Source: JAQBGV01 sp032128395 (GTDB taxonomy: Bacteria > Planctomycetota > UBA8108 > UBA1146). From it: a DNA stretch of 5,375 nucleotides. Below the pieces are notes generated by a model. The model saw only the letters and a list, made by a program, of their open reading frames with translations, searched no databases and was not told the DNA's origin. A program made the position numbers and the translations under genes. The stretch lies in contig JAQBGV010000242.1 in NCBI GenBank assembly GCA_032128395.1, positions 1 to 5,375 of the forward strand, written 5' to 3'. Shown here piece by piece: positions 1 through 5,375 of the stretch (its first letter is position 1; every line of letters begins with the position of its first letter).

Positions 1-1
1 C

Positions 2-226
2 GAGAGCGCCGAACCCGATGACCTCAAGGTCTATCACCTCGCCGATCGGATGCTCTCGGAGATCCTCGGCCGATACCCCGGCCTCGACATCGTCTCGACC
101 GATGACCGACGCATGCAGGTGATCACCGGTTGGACCTGGGCATGGGAAGAAGCGCAGGCGATCCCGTCGGAATATCGTGTCCGCCCGGGGGATCGCGAGG
201 GGAGCGTCCGGGACATCCCTCGCTGA
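2..226 (+). CDS. Partial CDS: C-terminal end of an unrecognised protein
   Basis: A reading frame open from the left window edge ends at TGA 224-226 and gives 74 residues; the start lies outside the window. Codons are G/C-rich at the third position like the neighbouring genes, and composition is balanced (DLKVYHLADRMLSEILGRYP near the start, then STDDRRMQVITGWTWAWEEA), which supports real coding. The first part looks like an amphipathic helix and the second like beta strands rich in Trp. The tail after about residue 55 is charged and Arg/Asp-rich, probably flexible. No catalytic motif, cysteine pair or membrane segment is visible. I do not recognise the family and assign no function. It runs in the same direction as the radical SAM gene but is separated from it by 201 bases, so co-transcription is uncertain. 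Confidence 0.6.
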   Translation, partial: ESAEPDDLKVYHLADRMLSEILGRYPGLDIVSTDDRRMQVITGWTWAWEEAQAIPSEYRVRPGDREGSVRDIPR

Positions 227-328
227 GCGGGGGTTTCCCGAGCGCCGGGAGCCCGGGTGGACCAGTCCCATCCGTCGCCCATGCACGGGATCGATCTGTC
301 CGCATTCCTCTGAATCGTGAGACCACCC

Positions 329-357
329 CTGTCCAGACGGTACCGATCCGGTACGAT
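329..357 (+). promoter_or_regulatory. Weak candidate promoter upstream of the radical SAM gene
   Basis: TACGAT at 352-357 matches four of six bases of a sigma-70 type -10 box. CTGTCC at 329-334 matches only three of six of a -35 box, with a 17-base spacer. It lies about 70 bases before the ATG at 428, in the 201-base gap where a promoter would be expected. The -35 match is poor, so this is a suggestion from position and spacing rather than a firm call. Confidence 0.2.
340..354. repeat. Short inverted repeat GTACCG-ATC-CGGTAC
   Basis: The two 6-base arms (340-345 and 349-354) are perfect reverse complements around a 3-base centre. The site overlaps the possible -10 region at 352-357, a placement that would suit an operator. 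It is too short to act as a terminator by itself, although GATTTT follows. Apart from this and the weak promoter I see nothing defined in the gap 227-427; GC-rich runs near 228-256 can form only small stems. Confidence 0.35.
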
Positions 358-412
358 TTTGCTTCGACCGACCCAGGGAAGCGCCGGGAGTTACGCCCAC
401 CACTCGGCCCGG

Positions 413-420
413 GGAGAGGG
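413..420 (+). promoter_or_regulatory. Ribosome binding site that sets the radical SAM start
   Basis: A purine run GGAGAGGG ends seven bases before the ATG at 428. It supports that start over an in-frame ATG at 317, whose extra 37 residues precede the first beta strand of the cobalamin-binding fold and look non-conserved. Confidence 0.65.
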
Positions 421-427
421 AATCGAG

Positions 428-1999
428 ATGCGTGTCCTCTTCGTCTACCCGAGCATCGACTGCCCGCCCGGCGTGAACCATGGACTGGCCGCGATGTCGG
501 GGGTCCTCAAGGATCGCGGGCACGAGACCGGTCTGATTCACGTCTGCGAGAAGCTCGCGCCGATCCCCACCGCCGATGAGATCATCGAACAAATCCGGGA
601 ATTTCGCCCCGGGATCATCGGGTTCTCGGTGATGAGCCAGCAATACAGTTGGTCGTGCGAGACCTCGCGAGCGGTCCGCGCCGCGTTCCCCGAGATTCCG
701 CAAGTGATCGGTGGCGTTCACTGCACCATGGTCCCCGACGACGTCACGGCGGACGCAGTATTCGACTACGTCGTCGTCGGAGAGGCGGACTACTCCTTCC
801 TCGAACTCGTCGAGAAGATCGAGCGAGGGGAGGACGCCACCCACGTGCCGGGCGTCCGGCTGATCCGTGACGGGGTGACGATCTCGAACCCGGTCGGCCC
901 GTTCCCCGACCTGAACGGGCTCCCCCCCAAGGACTACGAGCTCTTCGACATGGGGCACATTCTGAACGTCAAGCGCGGCTGGCTGAGCATCATCACCTCG
1001 CGCGGGTGCCCCTACAAATGCACCTACTGCTTCAACAAGGAGATCGTCGATCTGTACAAGGAGGAGGGGGGCGCGAAGAACTCCAAGGAGTACCTCCGCC
1101 ACTACTCGATCGAACGGATCCTCGGCGAGGTCGGCCGCCTCAAGGAGGACCACCCGCAGATCGACACGGTGATCTTCGACGATGACCTGTTCACGCTGAA
1201 TCGCCGCTACGTCGAGGAGTTCTGCGCGGCGTACCGCGACTCGGGTCTCAACCTGCGCTTCGTCGTCAATGCGCACTTCCAGCAGTTCAATGACGAGATG
1301 GCGAGTGCCCTCGCGGGTGCGGGTTGCAACATCGTCAAGTTCGGACTCGAGAGTGGCTCCCAGCGGGTACGCAAAGAGGTGCTCTGGCGGTTCATGACCA
1401 ACAAGAAGATCGAGGACGGACTCGCCGCCGCGCATCGCCAAGGTTTGCACACCTCGACGTTCATCATGCTCGGACTGCCCACCGAGACGCGGGAAGAGAT
1501 CCAGGAGACCCTTCAGCTCTGCGCGGACACCAAGATGGGACGATTCCGCTGGGCGATCTTCTTCCCCTTCCCGGGGACCGCCGGGTACCGGATCTCGAAG
1601 GAGCTCGACCTGATCGACTGGGACCGCTGGAACGGCATGGGGAACTACTTCGACGCCTCGTGCCTCCGGTTCGGCCCCGAGCACGATCTGTACCTCGACA
1701 AGGTCGGCACCCTCTGCAACTGGTTCGTCAATGCGCTCACCGACTGGCCCTCGGCACCGACCTATCGAGCCCTCGTCGATCAGATCGACGCGATGAACGC
1801 CGAGGAGTGGCGGCAGTACAAGCCGCGCGCGCGCGACATCGATCGCGAGCTCTCCGAGCGTTTCCTCGAGAAACGGATCCCGCACTATTCGATCCGCTAC
1901 GCCCACGTGATGGGAGTCCACAGCGACTTCGTCCTCTGGGAGCGGGATCAGCTCGAGCGGGGGACCCTCAAGGGTCGAGTGACGTACACGCTGGACTGA
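428..1999 (+). CDS. B12-binding domain radical SAM protein, substrate unknown
   Basis: The 523-residue protein has the architecture of cobalamin-dependent radical SAM enzymes. Residues 1-140 form a Rossmann-like B12-binding domain: it opens with MRVLFVYPS, has IIGFSVMS near 63-70, VIGGVH near 93-98 and DYVVVGEAD at 113-121. The canonical DxHxxG cobalamin ligand motif is absent, as is common in this class (for example BchE-like and class B methylase enzymes). The radical SAM core follows, with the [4Fe-4S] motif CPYKCTYC, Cys194, Cys198 and Cys201. Other core marks are FDDDLF (250-255), KFGLESGS (304-311), FIMLGLPTET (345-354) and FFPFPGT (378-384). Residues from about 390 to the end are a helical C-terminal extension with many aromatic and charged residues, possibly for substrate recognition. 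Expected chemistry is cleavage of S-adenosylmethionine to a 5'-deoxyadenosyl radical, with methylation or a rearrangement of an unactivated carbon. It is cytoplasmic, with no signal peptide. Neighbouring lpxA and glycosyltransferase genes hint at envelope or sugar chemistry, but that is inference. Confidence 0.9.
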   Translation: MRVLFVYPSIDCPPGVNHGLAAMSGVLKDRGHETGLIHVCEKLAPIPTADEIIEQIREFRPGIIGFSVMSQQYSWSCETSRAVRAAFPEIPQVIGGVHCTMVPDDVTADAVFDYVVVGEADYSFLELVEKIERGEDATHVPGVRLIRDGVTISNPVGPFPDLNGLPPKDYELFDMGHILNVKRGWLSIITSRGCPYKCTYCFNKEIVDLYKEEGGAKNSKEYLRHYSIERILGEVGRLKEDHPQIDTVIFDDDLFTLNRRYVEEFCAAYRDSGLNLRFVVNAHFQQFNDEMASALAGAGCNIVKFGLESGSQRVRKEVLWRFMTNKKIEDGLAAAHRQGLHTSTFIMLGLPTETREEIQETLQLCADTKMGRFRWAIFFPFPGTAGYRISKELDLIDWDRWNGMGNYFDASCLRFGPEHDLYLDKVGTLCNWFVNALTDWPSAPTYRALVDQIDAMNAEEWRQYKPRARDIDRELSERFLEKRIPHYSIRYAHVMGVHSDFVLWERDQLERGTLKGRVTYTLD

Positions 2000-2025
2000 G
2001 CACCGGGTTTGCACTCACTCGGTGC
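2000..2025 (+). terminator. Hairpin directly after the radical SAM gene, possible terminator
   Basis: Arms 2000-2008 and 2017-2025 pair over nine positions (GCACCG with CGGTGC, then a G-T wobble and two more pairs) around an 8-base loop. It begins on the base after the TGA stop, where a terminator or mRNA-stabilising stem would be expected. The following bases are C-rich with no T run, so it is not a classical intrinsic terminator. It may only partly separate the radical SAM gene from lpxA. Confidence 0.35.
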
Positions 2026-2087
2026 CCGTTCCCGCCCGCTTCCCTCCACAGGACCCTTCCCTCCATCGGTCCATCTACGGCACAATC

Positions 2088-2099
2088 ACGGGATCCCGT
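2088..2099. repeat. Perfect 12-base palindrome upstream of lpxA
   Basis: ACGGGATCCCGT is its own reverse complement. It lies in the 117-base gap before lpxA, eight bases upstream of the ribosome binding site at 2107. CACAAT at 2081-2086 just before it resembles a -10 box in four of six positions, but no convincing -35 box precedes it. The position would allow an operator or a small mRNA stem near the lpxA start. Chance occurrence in GC-rich DNA cannot be excluded. Confidence 0.3.
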
Positions 2100-2106
2100 T
2101 GCCGAC

Positions 2107-2111
2107 AGGAG
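2107..2111 (+). promoter_or_regulatory. Ribosome binding site of lpxA
   Basis: AGGAG lies five bases before the ATG at 2117 and decides the lpxA start. An in-frame ATG at 2009 would add 36 residues that lie outside the left-handed helix fold and overlap the hairpin and palindrome. Confidence 0.7.
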
Positions 2112-2116
2112 TCCCG

Positions 2117-2929
2117 ATGCGCGTTCACCCCACGGCACACGTCCACGCCGCCGCCGAGATCGATCCGTCCACCGAGATCGGACCTGGAGTGATCATCGAG
2201 GCCGGGGTCACGATCGGTCCGAACAATCGCATCTGGCCGAACGTGTACATCGGCTCGGGCACGACGATCGGCGCCGACAACGAGATCCATATGAACGCCG
2301 TGATCGGCCACGTCCCGCAGGACCTCGCCTACGACGGGGCACCGACGGGGACGCGAATCGGTGATCGCAACATCTTCCGCGAGAACGTGACCGTGCACCG
2401 TGCCTCGAAGCCGGATGGAGTGACCCGCATCGGGAGCGACTGTCTGCTGATGGTGGGGGCGCACGTCGCGCACGACTGCCGCGTGGGGAACGGTGTCACG
2501 TTGACGAACGGCGCGACTCTGGGGGGTCACGTCCGGGTCGATGACGGGGCGTTCCTGTCGGGATTCGCGGGCGTGCATCAATTCGTGCACATCGGTCGGC
2601 TCGTGATGCTCTCGCCGCTGAGCACGGTGATCCAGGACATCCCGCCATTCAGCCTGGCGGGGGGACTGAGAGCGCAAGTCCACGGCGTGAACGTGGTCGG
2701 GCTGAGGCGAGCCGGACTCACTGCGGACGCGCGCGCCCGAATCCAGGAGTGCCAGCGCATTCTCTACCGCTCCGACCTCACCACCACCGAAGCGCTCGCG
2801 GTCCTGCGGGAGGACCCGACTCCGGAGACCTGCGAGCTCGTCGCGTTCGTCGAAGAGTCACGCCGAGGCATTTCAAGATTCGGTGTAGCGCCCCGGGACC
2901 CGCTCGTGACCTCCGCGGAGAGCGACTGA
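2117..2929 (+). CDS. lpxA: LpxA, acyl-ACP--UDP-N-acetylglucosamine O-acyltransferase
   Basis: LpxA transfers a 3-hydroxyacyl chain from acyl carrier protein to the 3-OH of UDP-GlcNAc, the first step of lipid A synthesis, as a soluble cytoplasmic trimer. The 270-residue length fits the family (262 in E. coli), and I can align it by eye throughout. Residues 1-185 are hexapeptide repeats of a left-handed beta helix (IGPGVIIEAGVTIGPNNRI and similar). NEIHMNAVIG (55-64), QDLAYDG (68-74) and IGDRNIFRENVTVHR (81-95) match conserved stretches. AHVAHDC (115-121) carries the catalytic-base histidine, His119 (E. coli His125). His138 and His154 (in VHQF) match further active-site histidines, and GVNVVGLRR (190-198) is the nucleotide-binding stretch. 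Residues 200-255 are the C-terminal helical domain, ending in the typical RRGISRF. One oddity is Pro167 where E. coli has Gly173, the acyl-chain ruler. The gene stands alone, without lpxD, fabZ or lpxB beside it in this window. The next gene starts 36 bases downstream, suggesting one transcript. Confidence 0.95.
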   Translation: MRVHPTAHVHAAAEIDPSTEIGPGVIIEAGVTIGPNNRIWPNVYIGSGTTIGADNEIHMNAVIGHVPQDLAYDGAPTGTRIGDRNIFRENVTVHRASKPDGVTRIGSDCLLMVGAHVAHDCRVGNGVTLTNGATLGGHVRVDDGAFLSGFAGVHQFVHIGRLVMLSPLSTVIQDIPPFSLAGGLRAQVHGVNVVGLRRAGLTADARARIQECQRILYRSDLTTTEALAVLREDPTPETCELVAFVEESRRGISRFGVAPRDPLVTSAESD

Positions 2930-2953
2930 TCTCGACGGGGCAGTGGGGGCGAA

Positions 2954-2958
2954 GGGAG
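2954..2958 (+). promoter_or_regulatory. Ribosome binding site of the SenB-like gene
   Basis: GGGAG lies seven bases before the ATG at 2966, within the 36-base gap after lpxA. There is no room for a clear independent promoter, which supports co-transcription with lpxA. Confidence 0.6.
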
Positions 2959-2965
2959 CCGATCG

Positions 2966-3925
2966 ATGAAGATCGCGATCTCCACGCCGGCCTCCCCTGG
3001 TTCCACCTCGGGGAACCGAGTCACCGCGGAGCGTTGGCGGAAGATCCTGCAGGATCTCGGGCATCGCGTCGAAGTCATGCTTCCGGATGATTCCCCCGAG
3101 GTCGACCTCCTCGTCGCGATCCACGCGCGGAAGTCGCACCGGGCGGTTCGAGCGTTCCACGATCACCATCCCGGAGGACAGATCGTCGTCGCGCTCTCGG
3201 GGACCGACCTGACCGAAGATCTCCATGCGACCGGGGATCGCCGCGAGAGCGTGCTCGACTCACTCTCCCTGGCGGATCGGATCGTCGTCCTCCACCCGCT
3301 CGCCCCCCCCGAGGTCCCGAAACTCCACCGAGCGCGGGTCCGCGTGATCCTGCAGTCGGCGCGGTCGCTCGAGCACCCGCCGCCGCGCACCCGACGGATC
3401 CTCGACATGGTGGTCGTCGGCCATCTCCGTTCGGTGAAGGACCCCTTCGTGCCGGCGGAGGCCGCGCGCCTCCTCCCCGCGCGCTCCCGGATCCGGATCG
3501 CTCACTTCGGAGCCGCCCTCGACCAGGGCACGCTCCAGCGGGCGAGGAGCGCGATGGCGCGCGACGCGCGGTACCGCTGGCACGGGGAGAAACCCCGCGG
3601 CGTGGTCCGGCAGTGGATCGCGCGTTCCCACGCGCTCGTGCACCCCTCGCGGGCCGAAGGTGGCGCGAACACGGTCGGCGAGGCGCTGGTCCTCGGCACT
3701 CCCGTGCTCGCGAGCGCAATTCCGGGCAATTTCGGTCTCCTCGGACCGGACTATCCCGGCGTCTTCCCGGTGGGTGATGCCCCCGCCTTGGCGGCGTTGC
3801 TCTCGAGGTTCGAGTCGGAGCCGACCTTTCGCGCCCGACTCTCCGAGCGCTGCCAGACCCTCGCCCGCCAGCACCGCCCCGAGCGGGAAGTCGAGGCGTG
3901 GGAAAAGCTCCTCGGAGAGTTCTAG
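2966..3925 (+). CDS. senB: TIGR04348-type glycosyltransferase, SenB-like selenosugar synthase
   Basis: The 319-residue protein has a GT-B, GT4-like layout and matches the TIGR04348 family pattern as I remember it. Marks in order are MKIAISTPASPGS with GNRVTAERW (16-24), LLVAIHARKS (48-57), VVALSGTDL (74-82), ADRIVVLHPLA (103-113), RVRVILQSA (124-132), VGHLRSVKDP (151-160), SRIRIAHFGAALD (174-186), RYRWHGE (202-208), EGGANTVGEA (231-240) and IPGNFGLLGPDYPG (252-265). Glu231 and Glu239 form the EX7E motif of GT4 enzymes, and Lys158 sits where a donor-phosphate ligand is expected. The characterised member SenB joins selenophosphate to a UDP-sugar (UDP-GlcNAc) to make a selenosugar for selenoneine synthesis. 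No signal peptide or membrane segment is seen, so it should act in the cytoplasm. The pathway partners SenA (EgtB-like) and SenC (SelD-like) are not in this window. It follows lpxA closely, and LpxA also uses UDP-GlcNAc. Family membership is likely; selenium as the actual substrate is inference. It could instead glycosylate another acceptor. Confidence 0.75.
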   Translation: MKIAISTPASPGSTSGNRVTAERWRKILQDLGHRVEVMLPDDSPEVDLLVAIHARKSHRAVRAFHDHHPGGQIVVALSGTDLTEDLHATGDRRESVLDSLSLADRIVVLHPLAPPEVPKLHRARVRVILQSARSLEHPPPRTRRILDMVVVGHLRSVKDPFVPAEAARLLPARSRIRIAHFGAALDQGTLQRARSAMARDARYRWHGEKPRGVVRQWIARSHALVHPSRAEGGANTVGEALVLGTPVLASAIPGNFGLLGPDYPGVFPVGDAPALAALLSRFESEPTFRARLSERCQTLARQHRPEREVEAWEKLLGEF

Positions 3926-3954
3926 AAGGCTGTGGTTTCCCGACAGCCTCCTAG
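3922..3954 (+). terminator. Hairpin at the end of the SenB-like gene, probable terminator
   Basis: The arms CTAGAAGGCTGT (3922-3933) and ACAGCCTCCTAG (3943-3954) form a 12-position stem with a single A-C mismatch and a 9-base loop. The TAG stop codon (3923-3925) is inside the left arm. T-rich bases follow loosely (TTTCG, then TGTTTGTTGTGG) rather than as one tract. It lies between convergent genes and could serve mainly the plus-strand unit; on the minus strand no T run follows. The rest of the 109-base gap to 4035 shows nothing else definite. Confidence 0.6.
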
Positions 3955-4034
3955 CCTCAGTTTCGCCTGTTTGTTGTGGTTGTCCGCCAAGCTGAAGAGC
4001 ATCGTCGGCGCCGGGATCTGACTGGGCTCCGCAA

Positions 4035-5375
4035 CTATTCTCCCTCGGTCGCCGTCTCCGCCGCGAGTTTCACCACGACTTCTGCATCGAAGATCCCCTT
4101 CGGGTCCCCTCGCTCGGCGAGCGTTCGTGCGATGGTCTCGATCGATCGCGACGGAGTGCCGCGAAAGAGCTCTCGATCCCCTTGCGACACGACTACCTCT
4201 CGGTCGAGATCGAACATCGCGTCATCGAGACGGATCGCGAGCTCTTCGATCCCGTGTGCCTCACGAATCCGTATCTCTTGACCGTCCCGCTCGGCGACGA
4301 TGCGGGCACCCGCGGTCGGCTGCTCCACTGCGAGCCAGTAGAAGCGTCGGTGGGTGACATCGTCCTGGACCCACACGACCCTCTCGGGGCGGAGAGTTCG
4401 CGTGTGACTCGCCAGCCAAGGGATGGCGGCGGCGTCCTCTCTGTCCATCCAGTGCCCCTTCCCCTCGTGGATCACGGCCGAGTGGAGATATCCCTCCGGG
4501 TCCGCTTCGTGCAATCGCGCGAGTTGCTGCTGCCACGCGCGCGCGACGTCGTTCCGCTGGTACGCGGAATCATCCCCTCCGACGTGGAGGGCGAAGGCGA
4601 GATTGCGGAGCCCGTCCGGGCGCGCGTCGTTCGGGTGTCCCGCCATCATCGCTGCACCGGCGAAACGGTCTGCGAGTCGCGGCGCGAGCTGATACACACC
4701 GTCCCCTCCCGCGCTGTACCCGAGGATGTAGACCCGGTCGGGATCCACTCCCTCGAGGACGATCATGTCCTCGATCAAACGGTCGAACAGTCGATCGATG
4801 TGATCCTGGTGCCAGAGGTTCCAGGTGTTGGTCGGCGCCCGCGGCGCGAGGTAGATCCCCTCTTCCGGACGGTAGAGACGCTTCTGGTTCTCCCACTGTC
4901 GATCGTTGACCTCGGGCGCAGCGCCGCCTCCACCGTGGAGGGAGATCCAGAGACTGTGGCCTCCCGCGGGTTTCTCGCCGGCGGACTCGAACCAGATCGG
5001 CAGCACGTGATCGCCGTCGCGGAGCTCCCGCGCTTCGATCTCGGCCGCCCGCTCCGCGCGCACCCTCGTGGCGTGGTCCTCCCACAGGAGCTTGCGGGCG
5101 CGCTCGGCATCCTCACGCGTCAGCGGAGTCCGGAACGACCATCGTTCCGAGATCGAAGGGCCCGCATCGGCCCCCTCCGCCGTCCCGAGGTACGCAGCGA
5201 GGGCTGCGATCGCCTCGGCAGACCCTCGTTCAGGCGTGGGGATGACCAGGGACACGAGTTTCTCGTCCGCGACGAAGAGGTCCATCGCCTGGGACAGGCC
5301 ATCGAAGGTCGCCGAACAGCGCAGCCACGTTCCGAGGGGGAGGATCGCGGTCAGGTGGTCGTTCGCATCGAATCG
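4035..5375 (-). CDS. Partial alpha/beta hydrolase with C-terminal beta domain
   Basis: The minus-strand frame ends at TAG (4035-4037) and stays open to the right window edge, giving 446 visible residues without a stop. The ATG at 5285 is internal: the 30 codons before it (including AILPLGTWLRCSATFDGLSQ) read as normal protein, so the true start lies beyond the window. Counting from that internal Met, residues 1-95 are mostly helical. The hydrolase domain spans about 108-295, with LHGGGG (117-121 region, oxyanion loop), NDRQWENQKRLY (127-138) and APRAPTNTWNLWH (147-159). The nucleophile motif GYSAGG carries Ser191 (codon 4713-4715). Asp238 or Asp239 in GGDD is the likely acid, and GHWMD supplies His278. 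Residues 300-410 look like a beta-rich accessory domain starting at PERVVWVQDDVTHRRFYWLAV. It is probably an esterase or peptidase-like hydrolase with unknown substrate. I associate this two-domain arrangement with Planctomycetota-type proteins. Whether it is secreted cannot be judged without the N-terminus. Confidence 0.88.
   Translation of the reverse strand, partial: RFDANDHLTAILPLGTWLRCSATFDGLSQAMDLFVADEKLVSLVIPTPERGSAEAIAALAAYLGTAEGADAGPSISERWSFRTPLTREDAERARKLLWEDHATRVRAERAAEIEARELRDGDHVLPIWFESAGEKPAGGHSLWISLHGGGGAAPEVNDRQWENQKRLYRPEEGIYLAPRAPTNTWNLWHQDHIDRLFDRLIEDMIVLEGVDPDRVYILGYSAGGDGVYQLAPRLADRFAGAAMMAGHPNDARPDGLRNLAFALHVGGDDSAYQRNDVARAWQQQLARLHEADPEGYLHSAVIHEGKGHWMDREDAAAIPWLASHTRTLRPERVVWVQDDVTHRRFYWLAVEQPTAGARIVAERDGQEIRIREAHGIEELAIRLDDAMFDLDREVVVSQGDRELFRGTPSRSIETIARTLAERGDPKGIFDAEVVVKLAAETATEGE

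Noticed and set aside
317..427. In-frame upstream ATG at 317 as the radical SAM start
   Set aside because: The 37 extra residues are Arg/Gly/Ser-rich and precede the natural first strand MRVLFVYP. The ATG at 428 has a well-spaced ribosome binding site.
227..427. Possible cobalamin riboswitch before the B12-dependent radical SAM gene
   Set aside because: The gap is only 201 bases, and I find no convincing B12-box-like element or the expected multi-stem layout.
130..579. A 149-residue plus-strand frame spanning the gap and the start of the radical SAM gene
   Set aside because: It is Arg/Gly/Pro-rich, has no motif and overlaps a clear gene in another frame, as expected for chance open frames in GC-rich DNA.
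1824..1835. Six CG dinucleotides in a row
   Set aside because: They encode ordinary residues (PRARD) in the radical SAM C-terminal region of a GC-rich genome and show no repeat structure beyond this.
2009..2116. In-frame upstream ATG at 2009 as the lpxA start
   Set aside because: The extra 36 residues have no place in the LpxA fold and cover the hairpin and palindrome. AGGAG at 2107 points to 2117.
1324..2364. A 346-residue plus-strand frame overlapping the radical SAM and lpxA genes
   Set aside because: Low-complexity Arg/Asp/His/Pro composition. Both genes it overlaps have conserved motifs in their own frame.
2075..2683. A 202-residue minus-strand frame opposite lpxA
   Set aside because: It mirrors the hexapeptide repeats of lpxA and has a biased Arg/Asp/His/Val composition without any recognisable domain.
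3303..3310. A run of eight C bases inside the SenB-like gene, a possible frameshift site
   Set aside because: Conserved motifs lie in the same frame on both sides, so there is no sign of a frameshift or sequencing error.
3075..3874. Long minus-strand frames opposite the SenB-like gene
   Set aside because: They are Arg/Gly/Ala/Pro-rich shadows. The plus-strand frame carries a complete set of family motifs.

Overview
The window is high-GC, densely coding DNA with strong G/C preference at third codon positions. It contains a lipid A gene (lpxA), so it comes from a diderm, LPS-type bacterium. The large alpha/beta hydrolase at the right end resembles proteins I associate mainly with Planctomycetota and neighbouring phyla. 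That lineage guess is soft, because no rRNA or other marker is present.

Layout from left to right. (1) Bases 2-226 hold the C-terminal 74 residues of an unrecognised plus-strand protein. (2) Bases 227-427 are a 201-base gap with a small inverted repeat and a weak possible promoter. (3) Bases 428-1999 encode a cobalamin-binding radical SAM enzyme of 523 residues with unknown substrate. (4) Bases 2000-2116 are a gap with a hairpin directly after the stop codon and a perfect 12-base palindrome just before the next ribosome binding site. (5) Bases 2117-2929 are lpxA, a stand-alone UDP-N-acetylglucosamine O-acyltransferase with its catalytic histidine in place. (6) After only 36 bases, bases 2966-3925 encode a GT-B glycosyltransferase that I recognise as the TIGR04348 type, the family of the selenosugar synthase SenB. 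(7) Bases 3922-3954 form a hairpin that includes the stop codon of that gene and lies between convergent genes. (8) Bases 4035-5375, minus strand, encode a large alpha/beta hydrolase with an extra C-terminal domain. Its reading frame stays open to the window edge, so its N-terminus is missing.

How the genes may work together: lpxA and the SenB-like gene are close enough to be co-transcribed. If the family assignment is right, both enzymes draw on UDP-GlcNAc, LpxA for lipid A and SenB for a selenium-linked sugar made from selenophosphate. The usual selenoneine partners (the EgtB-like SenA and the SelD-like SenC) are not in the window. The SenB-like gene is therefore either an orphan member of a split pathway or a family member with another acceptor. 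The radical SAM gene faces the same way but is separated by a 117-base gap, so a functional link to the lpxA pair is only a possibility. The hydrolase is a separate, convergent unit. I see no mobile element, CRISPR array, tRNA or rRNA.
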